Translations under genes and position numbers: made by a program
In this document: positions 53,533 through 62,788 of the stretch, one piece after another
How positions within the stretch are numbered: the first letter of the stretch is position 1
Layout: every line of letters starts with the position of its first letter
The notes under the pieces: generated by a model
The model's database searches: none
Told to the model about the DNA's origin: nothing
Seen by the model: only the letters and a program-made list of their open reading frames with translations
From: Flavobacteriales bacterium
GTDB lineage: Bacteria; Bacteroidota; Bacteroidia; Flavobacteriales; Flavobacteriaceae
Assembly (NCBI GenBank): GCA_020635875.1
Contig: JACJYY010000002.1
Coordinates: forward strand, 248,001 to 312,000
Direction of reading: 5' to 3'
DNA length: 64,000 bases

Positions 53533-55524
53533 ATGAAATTCGAAGTTGTATCGGACTACAAACCCACAGGAGACCAACCACAAGCGATTCAAAAACTAGC
53601 TGATGGAATCAAGAATGGCGAAGAATTTCAGACTTTATTAGGTGTCACTGGATCTGGAAAAACCTTTACAGTTGCCAATGTGATTCAGGAAGTACAAAAG
53701 CCTACGTTGATTTTGGCACACAACAAAACATTAGCCGCCCAATTGTACTCCGAGTTCAAACAATTTTTCCCTAAAAATGCAGTAGAGTATTTTGTCTCCT
53801 ACTACGATTATTACCAACCCGAAGCTTATTTGCCTACAACTGGAACTTACATAGAAAAGGATTTGTCTATAAATGACGAACTCGAAAAAATGCGACTCAG
53901 TACAACTTCTGCATTACTTTCTGGACGCAGAGACGTAATTGTCGTGGCCTCAGTATCCTGTTTGTATGGTATAGGAAACCCAACGGAGTTTAAGAAAAAT
54001 GTTATTGAAATTGAACGCGACCAAGTCATATCTAGAACCCAACTTTTAAAACAATTAGTGCAGAGTTTATACTCCAGAACTGAGGGGGAATTTGGTCCAG
54101 GAAATTTCCGGATTAAAGGAGATACGGTAGAAATCTTCCCTGGCTACGCTGATCATGGTTTTCGGGTGCATTTTTTTGGTGATGAAATTGAGGAGATGGA
54201 ATCTTTTGACATACAAACCGCTCAAGTTATTGAGAGATTTGAAAAGCTAACGATTTATCCTGCCAATATTTTTGTAACCTCTCCTGATGTTTTACAAAAT
54301 GCCATTTGGAAAATCCAACAAGACATGGTCAAACAAGTCGAATATTTCAAAGAAATTGGTAAACACCTCGAAGCCAAACGACTAGAGGAGCGTACGCTTT
54401 TTGACTTAGAAATGATTAAAGAATTAGGCTACTGCTCAGGTATAGAAAATTACTCACGCTACCTTGACGGAAGAGAACCAGGTACTCGACCTTTCTGTTT
54501 ATTGGATTATTTTCCCAAAGACTATTTGATGGTAGTAGACGAAAGTCACGTGACTATTTCACAGGTGCATGCCATGTATGGAGGAGACCGCTCCAGAAAA
54601 GAAAATTTAGTGGAATATGGATTCCGACTACCTGCCGCCATGGACAACCGTCCATTGAAGTTTGAAGAGTTTGAAAACATACAAAATCAAGTCCTTTATG
54701 TCAGTGCTACACCTGCTGATTATGAATTGGAAAAAACAGGAGGTGTTTATGTAGAACAAATCATCCGACCTACAGGCCTATTGGATCCTGTTGTAGAAGT
54801 CAGACCTAGCAAAAATCAAATCGATGATTTAGTAGAAGAAATCCAACAAAGGTGCGAATTGGACGAACGTGTTTTGGTGACAACCTTAACCAAAAGAATG
54901 GCAGAAGAACTGGCTAAATATTTGGCTAAAATTTCAATCCGTTGTCGTTACATTCACTCTGATGTGGACACGTTGGAACGTATTGAAATCATGCAAGACC
55001 TACGTAAAGGATTATTTGATGTATTAATTGGAGTTAACCTTTTAAGAGAAGGTTTAGATTTACCAGAGGTATCCTTAGTTGCCATTATTGATGCCGATAA
55101 AGAAGGTTTTTTGAGAAGTCATCGTTCACTCACTCAAACCATCGGTCGTGCTGCCCGTAATATCAACGGAAAAGCCATCATGTATGCAGACAAGATTACT
55201 AACAGCATGCAACGCACCATTGACGAAACCAATTACAGACGCAATAAACAACAGGCTTACAACAAAGAAAACAACATCCAGCCAAAAGCGTTAAACAAGT
55301 CTTTGGATAATGCTTTCGCCAAAAACACACCTCTCGAATACGAAAGAAAAATAGAAAAAATAATAGCCGCCGAAACTGACACCAAATACCTCAACAAAGA
55401 ACAAATCGATAAACTCATTAGAGAAAAGAGAAAAGCTATGGAAAAGGCGGCCAAAGATCTGGACTTTATGCAAGCGGCAAAGTTGAGAGATGAAATTAAA
55501 GCGTTGCAAGAACAGAATAAATAA
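53533..55524 (+). CDS. uvrB: Excinuclease ABC subunit B
   Basis: Damage-verifying helicase-like subunit of nucleotide excision repair. The 663 residues show GVTGSGKTFTVANVI (Walker A), the beta-hairpin YYDYYQPEAYLPTTGTYIEKD used to insert between DNA strands, VVDESHVTI (motif II), GRAARNINGKAIMYAD (motif VI) and a C-terminal UVR motif (EKAAKDLDFMQAAKLRDEIKAL). The length is normal for UvrB. Confidence 0.98.
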   Translation: MKFEVVSDYKPTGDQPQAIQKLADGIKNGEEFQTLLGVTGSGKTFTVANVIQEVQKPTLILAHNKTLAAQLYSEFKQFFPKNAVEYFVSYYDYYQPEAYLPTTGTYIEKDLSINDELEKMRLSTTSALLSGRRDVIVVASVSCLYGIGNPTEFKKNVIEIERDQVISRTQLLKQLVQSLYSRTEGEFGPGNFRIKGDTVEIFPGYADHGFRVHFFGDEIEEMESFDIQTAQVIERFEKLTIYPANIFVTSPDVLQNAIWKIQQDMVKQVEYFKEIGKHLEAKRLEERTLFDLEMIKELGYCSGIENYSRYLDGREPGTRPFCLLDYFPKDYLMVVDESHVTISQVHAMYGGDRSRKENLVEYGFRLPAAMDNRPLKFEEFENIQNQVLYVSATPADYELEKTGGVYVEQIIRPTGLLDPVVEVRPSKNQIDDLVEEIQQRCELDERVLVTTLTKRMAEELAKYLAKISIRCRYIHSDVDTLERIEIMQDLRKGLFDVLIGVNLLREGLDLPEVSLVAIIDADKEGFLRSHRSLTQTIGRAARNINGKAIMYADKITNSMQRTIDETNYRRNKQQAYNKENNIQPKALNKSLDNAFAKNTPLEYERKIEKIIAAETDTKYLNKEQIDKLIREKRKAMEKAAKDLDFMQAAKLRDEIKALQEQNK

Positions 55525-55555
55525 AGCGTACCTTTGTCAACAACAATAATCTAAT

Positions 55556-55975
55556 ATGACAAATAACGACATATTCAAAAAGCTAAGAGTAGCCTTGCAA
55601 TTAAGAGACGATCAAATCGTTGAAATTTTACAATTGGTGGATTTTAGAATTTCAAAAGCTGAAATAGGTTCCTTTTTTAGAAACGAAGACCACCCTAAAT
55701 ACATGGAGTGCGGCGATCAGATTTTACGCAATTTCTTAAACGGATTGGTCATTTATCTACGAGGTACAAAAGAAAACCCAAAAGACCCAAAGAAAGTTTT
55801 GGAACAAATCAAACAGGACAAAAAACCTTTGGAAAAACCCAAAACATTTGATAAACCTAAACCAACAAACAGTTCAAAATCGAAACCTCAGTTCAAACCA
55901 AAAAAGAAGAAACCTGAAAGCCCCGTGCAGTTTACAAAGTTTAATAATGGTAAACACAAAAAGAAGGATAATTAA
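55556..55975 (+). CDS. DUF1456 (YehS-like) protein
   Basis: The 139 residues contain the repeated DUF1456 unit (DIFKKLRVALQLRDDQIVEILQLVDFRISKAEIGSFFRNEDHPKYMECGDQILRNFLNGL), followed by a Lys/Pro-rich basic tail. Function unknown. The stop overlaps the DsbD stop by 4 bases. The last codons lie within a palindrome, so the protein ends in HKKKDN while DsbD ends in HKKKD. Confidence 0.9.
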   Translation: MTNNDIFKKLRVALQLRDDQIVEILQLVDFRISKAEIGSFFRNEDHPKYMECGDQILRNFLNGLVIYLRGTKENPKDPKKVLEQIKQDKKPLEKPKTFDKPKPTNSSKSKPQFKPKKKKPESPVQFTKFNNGKHKKKDN

Positions 55976-55992
55976 TCCTTCTTTTTGTGTTT
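55952..55992. terminator. Bidirectional terminator palindrome across two stop codons
   Basis: The left arm AAACACAAAAAGAAGGAT (55952-55969), loop AATTA and right arm ATCCTTCTTTTTGTGTTT (55975-55992) give an 18-bp perfect stem. Both convergent stop codons (55972-55975) lie in the loop or at its edge. A/T runs are present inside the stem rather than beyond it, so termination is likely but not certain. Confidence 0.7.
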
Positions 55993-57963
55993 TAGCCCCT
56001 CTTGTAACCATTGATAATATTTCTCTGCGGATACTGCACCTATCGGTTTATTGAGCATTTCCAAATCTGGACTTAACAATACGTAATAAGGCTGTGAAGC
56101 TGTACTAAAATTAACAGCCTGAAAAGTAGCCCACTTGTCCCCTATGGTTTTAATTTTTTTGATTTTTCCGTTCGGCTTTTGAAATTCGAATTGTTCCTCT
56201 TCTTTCAATAATTCACGATCATCTACATATAAGGAAATAAGAACATACTCTTCTTTCAATAATTGGTTTACTTCAGGAACTGTCCAAACATTCTCTTCCA
56301 TCTTACGACAGTTTACACAAGCCCAGCCTGTAAAATCTAACAATATTGGCTTATTATTTTCTTTGGCAAAAGCAAGCCCTTCTTCAAAATCTTTAAACGC
56401 TTTGATTTCCGATTCATGGGTATAAAAGCTATAAAACATTGGTGGAGGAAAACCACTCAACAACTTTAAATTAGCATATTTGGTATTGGTCAACCCTGGT
56501 AATAGATACAACACAAAGACTAAACTAGCAGTTCCTAAAAGTTTTCTCCAGCCATTGATTCGCTGGGTTGGATTATCGTGTGGAAAACGAATTTTACCAA
56601 AAAGATATAAGGTCAATCCAGCAAATAAGATTATCCATAGTCCGATAAAGGTTTCTCTTTTTAACAATCCCCAATGCGACACTAAATCCGCATTAGACAA
56701 GAACTTAATAGCAAAAGCTAATTCCAAGAACCCTAAGACCACTTTCACAGTTGTCATCCAACCTCCGGATTTAGGCAATGAATTTAAAAGATTTGGAAAC
56801 AAAGCAAACAAAGCAAAAGGCAAGGCCAGAGCTAAACCAAAACCTCCCATTCCCATAGTCAACTGCATCGCTCCTCCATCAGCTGTTAAAGAACCCGCCA
56901 ACAACGAACCAAGAATAGGCCCTGTACAAGAGAAGGAAACAATTGATAGCGTTACCGCCATAAAGAAAATCCCGATCAAACCGCCAATATTAGAAGCGGA
57001 ATCCATTTTATTTCCCCATGAATTAGGTAACGTCAATTCATAATACCCAAAGAACGAAAAGGCAAAAAACAAAAAGATGGCAAAGAAAAATACATTCAGC
57101 CAAACATTAGTAGATACATTATTTAATATCTCTGGATCTAAGGTGTCCAAAAAATGAAACGGAATACTTAATAATATATAAATAGCAATTATAAAAACCC
57201 CGTACAAAACAGCATTAAAAATTCCTTTTTTGCGATCACCACCTTGTTTAGTAAAAAACGAAACCGTCAAAGGAATCATAGGAAAAACACAAGGCGTCAA
57301 CAAGGCCAACAAACCTCCTAAGAAGCCTAAAAAGAACAAATCCCAGTGACTACTTTTGGATAATTGAGCAACACTTGACTCATAAAAATCGTTCTGTTTA
57401 ATGTCTATCTTTAAAGCATCTGCTTTATCCAAACTTATTTGGTCAACCTTTTTTTTTTGCTCAACAACTGGAGCACTTCCTGATAAAGAAAAAACTAACT
57501 CATCAGAGTCCATTGTACATCGACTATCATCACAAGTCTGATACTCTACAGCAACCGTGATTTGATCAACATCCACACTTATTAGCTCTATGAGTTGCTC
57601 AAATCGTCCCTTGTGCTCAAAAAATCCCATTTCGGTTTCGAAAATAGCATCTACTTTAGTAACTATTCCAAACTCTTCTGTCTTTCCTTTTAACTGAAAT
57701 AACTGTCCATTCCCGTCAAACGTAAATACCGTAGGTAATGCAGTATCCCCTGGCAAAAACTGAGAATACAAATGCCACCCTTCTGCCACTGTAGCATGCA
57801 AGATCAACTTGTATTCCTTGTCGGATAGTTTTTCTACCTCAGTTTTCCAAGTCACGTTTGATTGTTGATTTGCATCCACTGCAGATTGGCTTGGCGCAAA
57901 ATCAAATTGTGCTTGACCCACAAAACCAACAAATAATAATACAACTGCAATTAACTTTTTCAT
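55972..57963 (-). CDS. dsbD: Thiol:disulfide interchange protein DsbD
   Basis: Moves reducing power from cytoplasmic thioredoxin to the periplasm. The 663 residues have a signal peptide, an N-terminal periplasmic domain with a Cys pair (YQTCDDSRCTMD), a central membrane domain with about eight segments and Cys in CVFPMIPLTVSFF and SCTGPILGSL, and a C-terminal thioredoxin-like domain with GWACVNCRKM (C549, C552). It is the last gene of the tilS-msrBA-dsbD leftward run and starts 2 bases after msrBA ends. It probably reduces the MsrB-MsrA lipoprotein encoded just upstream, which has no thioredoxin domain of its own. Confidence 0.95.
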   Translation of the reverse strand: MKKLIAVVLLFVGFVGQAQFDFAPSQSAVDANQQSNVTWKTEVEKLSDKEYKLILHATVAEGWHLYSQFLPGDTALPTVFTFDGNGQLFQLKGKTEEFGIVTKVDAIFETEMGFFEHKGRFEQLIELISVDVDQITVAVEYQTCDDSRCTMDSDELVFSLSGSAPVVEQKKKVDQISLDKADALKIDIKQNDFYESSVAQLSKSSHWDLFFLGFLGGLLALLTPCVFPMIPLTVSFFTKQGGDRKKGIFNAVLYGVFIIAIYILLSIPFHFLDTLDPEILNNVSTNVWLNVFFFAIFLFFAFSFFGYYELTLPNSWGNKMDSASNIGGLIGIFFMAVTLSIVSFSCTGPILGSLLAGSLTADGGAMQLTMGMGGFGLALALPFALFALFPNLLNSLPKSGGWMTTVKVVLGFLELAFAIKFLSNADLVSHWGLLKRETFIGLWIILFAGLTLYLFGKIRFPHDNPTQRINGWRKLLGTASLVFVLYLLPGLTNTKYANLKLLSGFPPPMFYSFYTHESEIKAFKDFEEGLAFAKENNKPILLDFTGWACVNCRKMEENVWTVPEVNQLLKEEYVLISLYVDDRELLKEEEQFEFQKPNGKIKKIKTIGDKWATFQAVNFSTASQPYYVLLSPDLEMLNKPIGAVSAEKYYQWLQEGLKHKKKD

Positions 57964-57964
57964 A

Positions 57965-59026
57965 TTATTTCAATTTTTCTTTAAATGCTTTACGAACTTT
58001 TTCAAGCTTTGGCAAAATTACCAATTTACAATACGGTTGCTCTGAGTTTTGGTTGTAATAATTCTGATGATAATCTTCCGCTTTATAAAAAGCTCCCAAA
58101 GGTGCTACTTCTGTCACAATACCTCCATTAAATACATCTGGTGCATTCAATGCTTCAATGACCTCATCAATAATGGCTTTTTGACCTTCATCTGTATAAT
58201 AAATTGCCGAACGATATTGAGTCCCGACATCCGCCCCTTGTCGATTAGGTGTTGTCGGATCGTGTACTACGAAAAACACTTCTAATATTTCCTGCAATGA
58301 AATTTTAGTCGAATCAAAAGTAACTTCAACCACCTCAGCATGTCCTGTTCTTCCTGTGGTTACTTCGCGATAAGCAGGATTTTTAACCGTCCCTCCTGAA
58401 TATCCAGAAACTACACTTTTAACCCCTTCTAACTCCAAGAAGGCCGCTTCCACACACCAGAAACAACCAGCTCCTAGTACTATTTTTTGCTTTTTAGCCT
58501 TTTTTTCAACTTTCTTCCCTTCTTCAAAATTCAAAGAAGCTGAATTCACACAATAACGTTGTTGTGTCTCAGTCCTTCCGTCAAAAAATAAATGACCTAA
58601 ATGTCCACCACAACGAGAACAAGTAATCTCTGTTCGGGTCATACCATGAGACTTATCCAAGTGTTTATCGATTTTACCTCCTTCAATCTCCGCATCAAAA
58701 CTTGGCCAGCCTGTACCTGAATCAAATTTCATGTCATCTGTAAATAATTCATTGCCACAACCGGCGCAGGTATAAACTCCTTTCTTTTTGTTGTCTAGTA
58801 AATCTCCCGTCCATGCTGGCTCAGTCCCTTTTTGACGTAAAATTCTATATTCTTCATCAGTGAGAGTGTCTTTCCACTCTTGATCGGTCTTCTGTACTTT
58901 TCCCATAGCTGTTTTGATTTTTGTTTCAGGAATAACTATATCTGCTTTTTTCTGCCCACAGGCACTTATTGTTAACCCTAAACATAAAATAAGTATCCAT
59001 TTGATTTTTTGACTAGTCATCTCCAT
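57965..59026 (-). CDS. Bifunctional methionine sulfoxide reductase MsrB-MsrA, lipoprotein
   Basis: Repairs oxidised methionine in exported proteins. The 353 residues have a lipobox (LGLTISACGQ, C23). MsrB comes first, with its zinc CxxC pairs (CAGCGN, CSRCGGHLGH) and catalytic C159 in RYCVNSASLNF. MsrA is second, with GAGCFWCVEAAF (catalytic C188). Order B then A, with no fused thioredoxin domain. As a lipoprotein it acts in the periplasm. It overlaps tilS by 14 bases, so translation is coupled. Confidence 0.95.
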   Translation of the reverse strand: MEMTSQKIKWILILCLGLTISACGQKKADIVIPETKIKTAMGKVQKTDQEWKDTLTDEEYRILRQKGTEPAWTGDLLDNKKKGVYTCAGCGNELFTDDMKFDSGTGWPSFDAEIEGGKIDKHLDKSHGMTRTEITCSRCGGHLGHLFFDGRTETQQRYCVNSASLNFEEGKKVEKKAKKQKIVLGAGCFWCVEAAFLELEGVKSVVSGYSGGTVKNPAYREVTTGRTGHAEVVEVTFDSTKISLQEILEVFFVVHDPTTPNRQGADVGTQYRSAIYYTDEGQKAIIDEVIEALNAPDVFNGGIVTEVAPLGAFYKAEDYHQNYYNQNSEQPYCKLVILPKLEKVRKAFKEKLK

Positions 59027-60329
59027 TGAGTGTAAATTTTAAAATTTTAGTTGTCTTTTTATCTACTCTAAAGCGATGATCGCCTCTTTTTCCAATAACC
59101 CACACAATAGCGTCATCAGAACATAGGAGCCAAATCGCTTCTTTATCAAAAAGAGACAGTTTCTCATCTTTAAAAAATTTACTCAATTTCTTTTTTCGAC
59201 CTTCCATACCTAGAGGGTAAATCAAATCTCCTTCTTTCCATTTCCGTATGGTAAGACTTTGTAGTTTATCTGCATCAACAAACAATTCCTTTTGGGATGG
59301 CTTTTTTGTTTTTTCAACCTGTTCCCATGATAACTTAACAGGTCGCTCTATACTACCATCTCCTAATTCAAAAGAAACCGTTTCTTTCTCAGTTACATCC
59401 AATCTCGGCCGAATCAAAAATGAGTCTCTATCCTTAATGATATGAGATTGGTCTGAAAAAATTTGCTTTCCTGACTGAGCATTCACTAAATCATGAATAT
59501 CGTTCCAAGAAGTAAAGCCATACGGTTTTAATAAAGGGTATAAATAAGCCTTAGGATTGGGATATTTTTCCAATTTTTTGAGATCAATTTTTATGCAGTC
59601 GCTTTGTTTCTCCACCACCTCTTCTCTCACCTGACTCACGCTGTAATCAACAATATCCTGACTTTCTTTAATATGACTTATAGTTTCCCGAAAAGAATCT
59701 AATAAAGTCAAGTTCAATTCCTTAAGCACTGGAATCACATCGTGTCTTAACTTATTTCTCAGGTATTTTGTTGAACCATTGCTGCTATCATCTCTCCATG
59801 TTATGTTTTGCTCTTCGGCGAAAGCCATAATTTCTTCCCTCTTAAAAGGAAGCAACGGTCTCAATCTTCTATTCTTAGATTCAGGAATTCCTTGCAAACC
59901 TTCTAGTCCTGTCCCTCGAATCACATTAATCAAAAAGGTCTCCAAATTATCATCCGCATGATGACCCGTCACCATATAATTAAAACCATGTTGTTTCATA
60001 AGCTCATCAAACCATTCGTATCGTAACTTACGAGCTGCCATTTGAATGGAAAGTTTATGAGCCGAAGCAAAGGTTTCGGTTTCAAATCGTTTATCGAAGA
60101 AAGGCACTTCCATAGATGCTGCGAGTTCTTGCACGAACTTGTGATCCCCTTCACTCTCTTCTCCCCTCAACTGAAAGTTGCAATGTGCTATAGAAAAATC
60201 CGCTTCAATGGTTTTCATCAAATGCACCAAAACCACACTATCCACTCCTCCACTAACAGTTAGAAGAAGCCTCTTTTCATTGATAAAACTAAAGTTATCC
60301 GAAATGTGTTTTGTAAACGCTTCAAGCAT
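59013..60329 (-). CDS. tilS: tRNA(Ile)-lysidine synthetase TilS
   Basis: Adds lysine to the wobble C of the AUA-reading tRNA-Ile. The 438 residues begin with the PP-loop LLLTVSGGVDSVVLVHLM. GHHADDNLETFLINVIRGTGLEGLQGI, the TilS N-domain and a C-terminal domain (KWKEGDLIYPLGMEGRKKKLSKFFKDEKLS) follow. The ATG at 60329 is chosen over a TTG two codons upstream. It is the first gene of the tilS-msrBA-dsbD run. Confidence 0.97.
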   Translation of the reverse strand: MLEAFTKHISDNFSFINEKRLLLTVSGGVDSVVLVHLMKTIEADFSIAHCNFQLRGEESEGDHKFVQELAASMEVPFFDKRFETETFASAHKLSIQMAARKLRYEWFDELMKQHGFNYMVTGHHADDNLETFLINVIRGTGLEGLQGIPESKNRRLRPLLPFKREEIMAFAEEQNITWRDDSSNGSTKYLRNKLRHDVIPVLKELNLTLLDSFRETISHIKESQDIVDYSVSQVREEVVEKQSDCIKIDLKKLEKYPNPKAYLYPLLKPYGFTSWNDIHDLVNAQSGKQIFSDQSHIIKDRDSFLIRPRLDVTEKETVSFELGDGSIERPVKLSWEQVEKTKKPSQKELFVDADKLQSLTIRKWKEGDLIYPLGMEGRKKKLSKFFKDEKLSLFDKEAIWLLCSDDAIVWVIGKRGDHRFRVDKKTTKILKFTLNGDD

Positions 60330-60425
60330 GCTCAAAAATACGGATTTATGGAATTATTCGCATCATAACAGAAAAAATGTTTAGTACAATTCCTATCTTT
60401 AACCCAATCAAAAATCAACCTAAAA

Positions 60426-61217
60426 ATGACATCACACGAAATTGATTATACCATACACGGAAATGATATGCAAGTGGTTTCTATTGAGTTAGACCCACAA
60501 GAAACAGTTATTGCAGAAGCTGGCACCATGAACTGGATGGATCCAGACATTCGCTTTGAAGCAAAAATGGGAGACGGTTCACAACCTAACCAAGGAATAT
60601 TTGGCAAACTATTAGATGCAGGGAAACGTGTTTTAACAGGTGAATCTCTCTTCTTGACGCATTTTACCAATGAAGGTCAAGGCAAGAGAGAAGTAGCTTT
60701 TGCAGCACCTTACCCGGGAACTATTATTCCTTTAGACTTAGCAACAATCAATGGCGATATTATTTGTCAAAAGGATGCTTTTTTATGTGCAGCTAAAGGA
60801 ACTAAAGTCTCTATTGCATTTAACCGCAGATTAGGCTCTGGTTTCTTTGGAGGAGAAGGTTTCATTTTACAAAAAATAAGTGGTGACGGAAAAGCCTTTT
60901 TACACGCAGGTGGTACTGTCGTCAAAAAAGAACTAAACAATCAAACGTTATTGATTGACACAGGATGTATTGTTGGGTTTTCTTCGAGTTTAGACTATGA
61001 CATTGAACGTGTTAAAAGCCTTCGATCCATGTTCTTTGGCGGTGAAGGTTTATTCTTAGCTACGGTACGCGGAACAGGAACTGTGTATTTACAAAGTTTA
61101 CCATTTTCCAGATTAGCGGACAGAATCATCCAACACGCTCCAAGTATGGGCGGAAAAGACAAAGGAGAGGGCTCTGTTTTAGGAGGCTTAGGACGTATGT
61201 TGGATGGAGATAATTAG
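60426..61217 (+). CDS. AIM24 / TIGR00266 family protein
   Basis: The 263 residues are beta-rich with the family features AEAGTMNWMDPDI, GESLFLTHFTNEGQGKREVAFAAPYPGTI and MFFGGEGLFLATVRGTGTVYLQSLPFSRLADRI. Function unknown (named after yeast Aim24). The stop overlaps the pabB stop by 4 bases in tail-to-tail orientation, and a small 7-bp inverted repeat spans this point. Confidence 0.93.
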   Translation: MTSHEIDYTIHGNDMQVVSIELDPQETVIAEAGTMNWMDPDIRFEAKMGDGSQPNQGIFGKLLDAGKRVLTGESLFLTHFTNEGQGKREVAFAAPYPGTIIPLDLATINGDIICQKDAFLCAAKGTKVSIAFNRRLGSGFFGGEGFILQKISGDGKAFLHAGGTVVKKELNNQTLLIDTGCIVGFSSSLDYDIERVKSLRSMFFGGEGLFLATVRGTGTVYLQSLPFSRLADRIIQHAPSMGGKDKGEGSVLGGLGRMLDGDN

Positions 61218-61224
61218 TATCTCC
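61206..61224. repeat. Small palindrome over the AIM24/pabB overlapping stops
   Basis: GGAGATA (61206-61212), loop ATTAG, TATCTCC (61218-61224). It may act as a weak bidirectional terminator; there is no T tract. Confidence 0.4.
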
Positions 61225-62515
61225 CCAACACCTGCATCATTGCTTTTGCCTTGAGCAAACACTCTTCGTATTCTTTTTCAGGAATGGACTTGGCTGTAAT
61301 AGCACTTCCTACTGAAAAAGAAACGTATTGATTTTCTGAATTATACAGAATACTACGGATTACCACATTAAAGTCAAAGTCTCCCTCTGGCGTAAAGTAG
61401 CCTACTGCACCACTGTACAATCCCCGTTTGGTTTCTTCATATTGTTCGATGAGTTCCATGGCAGAAACCTTAGGTGCTCCTGTCATACTTCCCATCGGAA
61501 AAGTAGTTTCTATCGCTGTGACTGGATTATATAATTGCTCATCCATTTCAGACGAAATCGTAGAAATCATTTGATGCACTTGTTTGAACGAATACACCCC
61601 ACATAACTCCTCCACTTTGACGGTTCCTTTCTTAGCTGTTTTGGACAAATCATTACGCACTAAATCCGTAATCATAATATTTTCAGAACGTTCTTTTTCG
61701 TCCTTAGACAAGGCCTCCTTCAACGCTTTATCTTCTTCGCCATCAGTACTTCTTTTAGCAGTACCCTTAATCGGCTGGGAGATGATTTTAGTCCCTACTT
61801 TTTTGAGATATCGTTCCGGTGAAGCCGACAACAAGTACTGATGATGATTTTTTAAATACACCGAGAATGGCGCACTCGAAATCGAATCTAAAGCAGCAAA
61901 TGTTGCCAATGGATTCATCTGGTAGTTTTCTTGAAAAAACTCCATGCAGAAATTCACCTCATAAATATCACCTCTATGGATGTGCTCTTGTAACTCCCTT
62001 ACCTTTTCTAAGTAGGCTTGCTGAGAAATACGCTGCTGAATTTTCGGATTGGAAATAATTTTTTCCATTGCTACAACAGCCACTTGTTTTATTGCTTCAA
62101 AATCCAATTCAATCTCGTCAGATACCATATTTAGGTATTCAAAAAACACCTCATTGCCTTTTACAAAAATGATTTTTTGTGGTTGAAAAAAGAATATTTC
62201 AGGAAAATGTAATCCATCAAAATTATTTGACGACAATTTTTCGATAGCGTTTTTGGCATCATAGCCAACATACCCAAACAACCAATCTTGAGTTGTTTTT
62301 TGAAACTCATTTAACTTCTCAAAAGCCTTCTCTGTATCCGTAACTATAGAGGTAAACGCTTCAACAGCCAAAACAGCATCATAATCACCATACTGTTGAG
62401 CGGTAGTATTAGAATCCAAAAACACCGATTCTCTGTACCCAGCTCCCCATTGGAGCAGTTGCTTTTTGAATATTTCGGGAGTGGCAATCGAATATCTTTG
62501 AGAAGTCCTAATCAT
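61214..62515 (-). CDS. pabB: Aminodeoxychorismate synthase component I (PabB)
   Basis: Chorismate-using enzyme that makes 4-amino-4-deoxychorismate for folate. The 433 residues have the chorismate-binding signatures SQPIKGTAKRSTDGEED, SENIMITDLVRNDLSKTA and TFPMGSMTGAPKVSAMELIEQYE. These are also shared by anthranilate synthase TrpE, but the length and the KGTAKR motif favour PabB. No PabA or PabC gene is present here. Confidence 0.92.
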   Translation of the reverse strand: MIRTSQRYSIATPEIFKKQLLQWGAGYRESVFLDSNTTAQQYGDYDAVLAVEAFTSIVTDTEKAFEKLNEFQKTTQDWLFGYVGYDAKNAIEKLSSNNFDGLHFPEIFFFQPQKIIFVKGNEVFFEYLNMVSDEIELDFEAIKQVAVVAMEKIISNPKIQQRISQQAYLEKVRELQEHIHRGDIYEVNFCMEFFQENYQMNPLATFAALDSISSAPFSVYLKNHHQYLLSASPERYLKKVGTKIISQPIKGTAKRSTDGEEDKALKEALSKDEKERSENIMITDLVRNDLSKTAKKGTVKVEELCGVYSFKQVHQMISTISSEMDEQLYNPVTAIETTFPMGSMTGAPKVSAMELIEQYEETKRGLYSGAVGYFTPEGDFDFNVVIRSILYNSENQYVSFSVGSAITAKSIPEKEYEECLLKAKAMMQVLGRY

Positions 62516-62582
62516 TTAAAAAAGGTAAGAATAACGTTGGTTAAAAGAAATTTAAAATTAAATTTTATTTCCAAAAAAACCG

Positions 62583-62590
62583 TACATTTG
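62583..62590 (+). promoter_or_regulatory. -7 element for the leader RNA and GNAT gene
   Basis: TACATTTG fits TAnnTTTG. A start about 7 bases further on would give a 5' leader of roughly 190 bases before the ATG at 62789. Confidence 0.5.
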
Positions 62591-62596
62591 CCCCAA

Positions 62597-62788
62597 TTTA
62601 TTTAACCGAACTATTTATAGTTTACAGGCATTGAGTTGTTATTTTTAATTTCAAGTTTTACTGCAAATGAAAATACATTTTTGTTATTTCCCACGCCCTT
62701 CGGGTGTGCTTTAAACCTCGGAAATAGGTGTGTCCATTTCCTTTCCCATAAGTAGTAAACTGAAACATTAAAAATTAATTCAAAAAGA
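62597..62788 (+). promoter_or_regulatory. Structured 5' leader RNA, candidate riboswitch or attenuator
   Basis: The ~190-base leader has nested pairings. P1: AGTTTTACT (62654-62662) with AGTAAACT (62754-62761), one bulged T. P2: TATTTCC (62685-62691) with GGAAATA (62720-62726). P3: CACGCCC (62692-62698) with GGGTGTG (62702-62708), a 7-bp stem with a TTC loop stacked on P2. GGAAAT (62720-62725) can instead pair with ATTTCC (62736-62741), and GGTGTG at 62727-62732 can compete for the P3 left arm. Such mutually exclusive pairings are the mark of a switch. I cannot match it to a known riboswitch class. The start codon lies 28 bases after P1. Confidence 0.5.
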
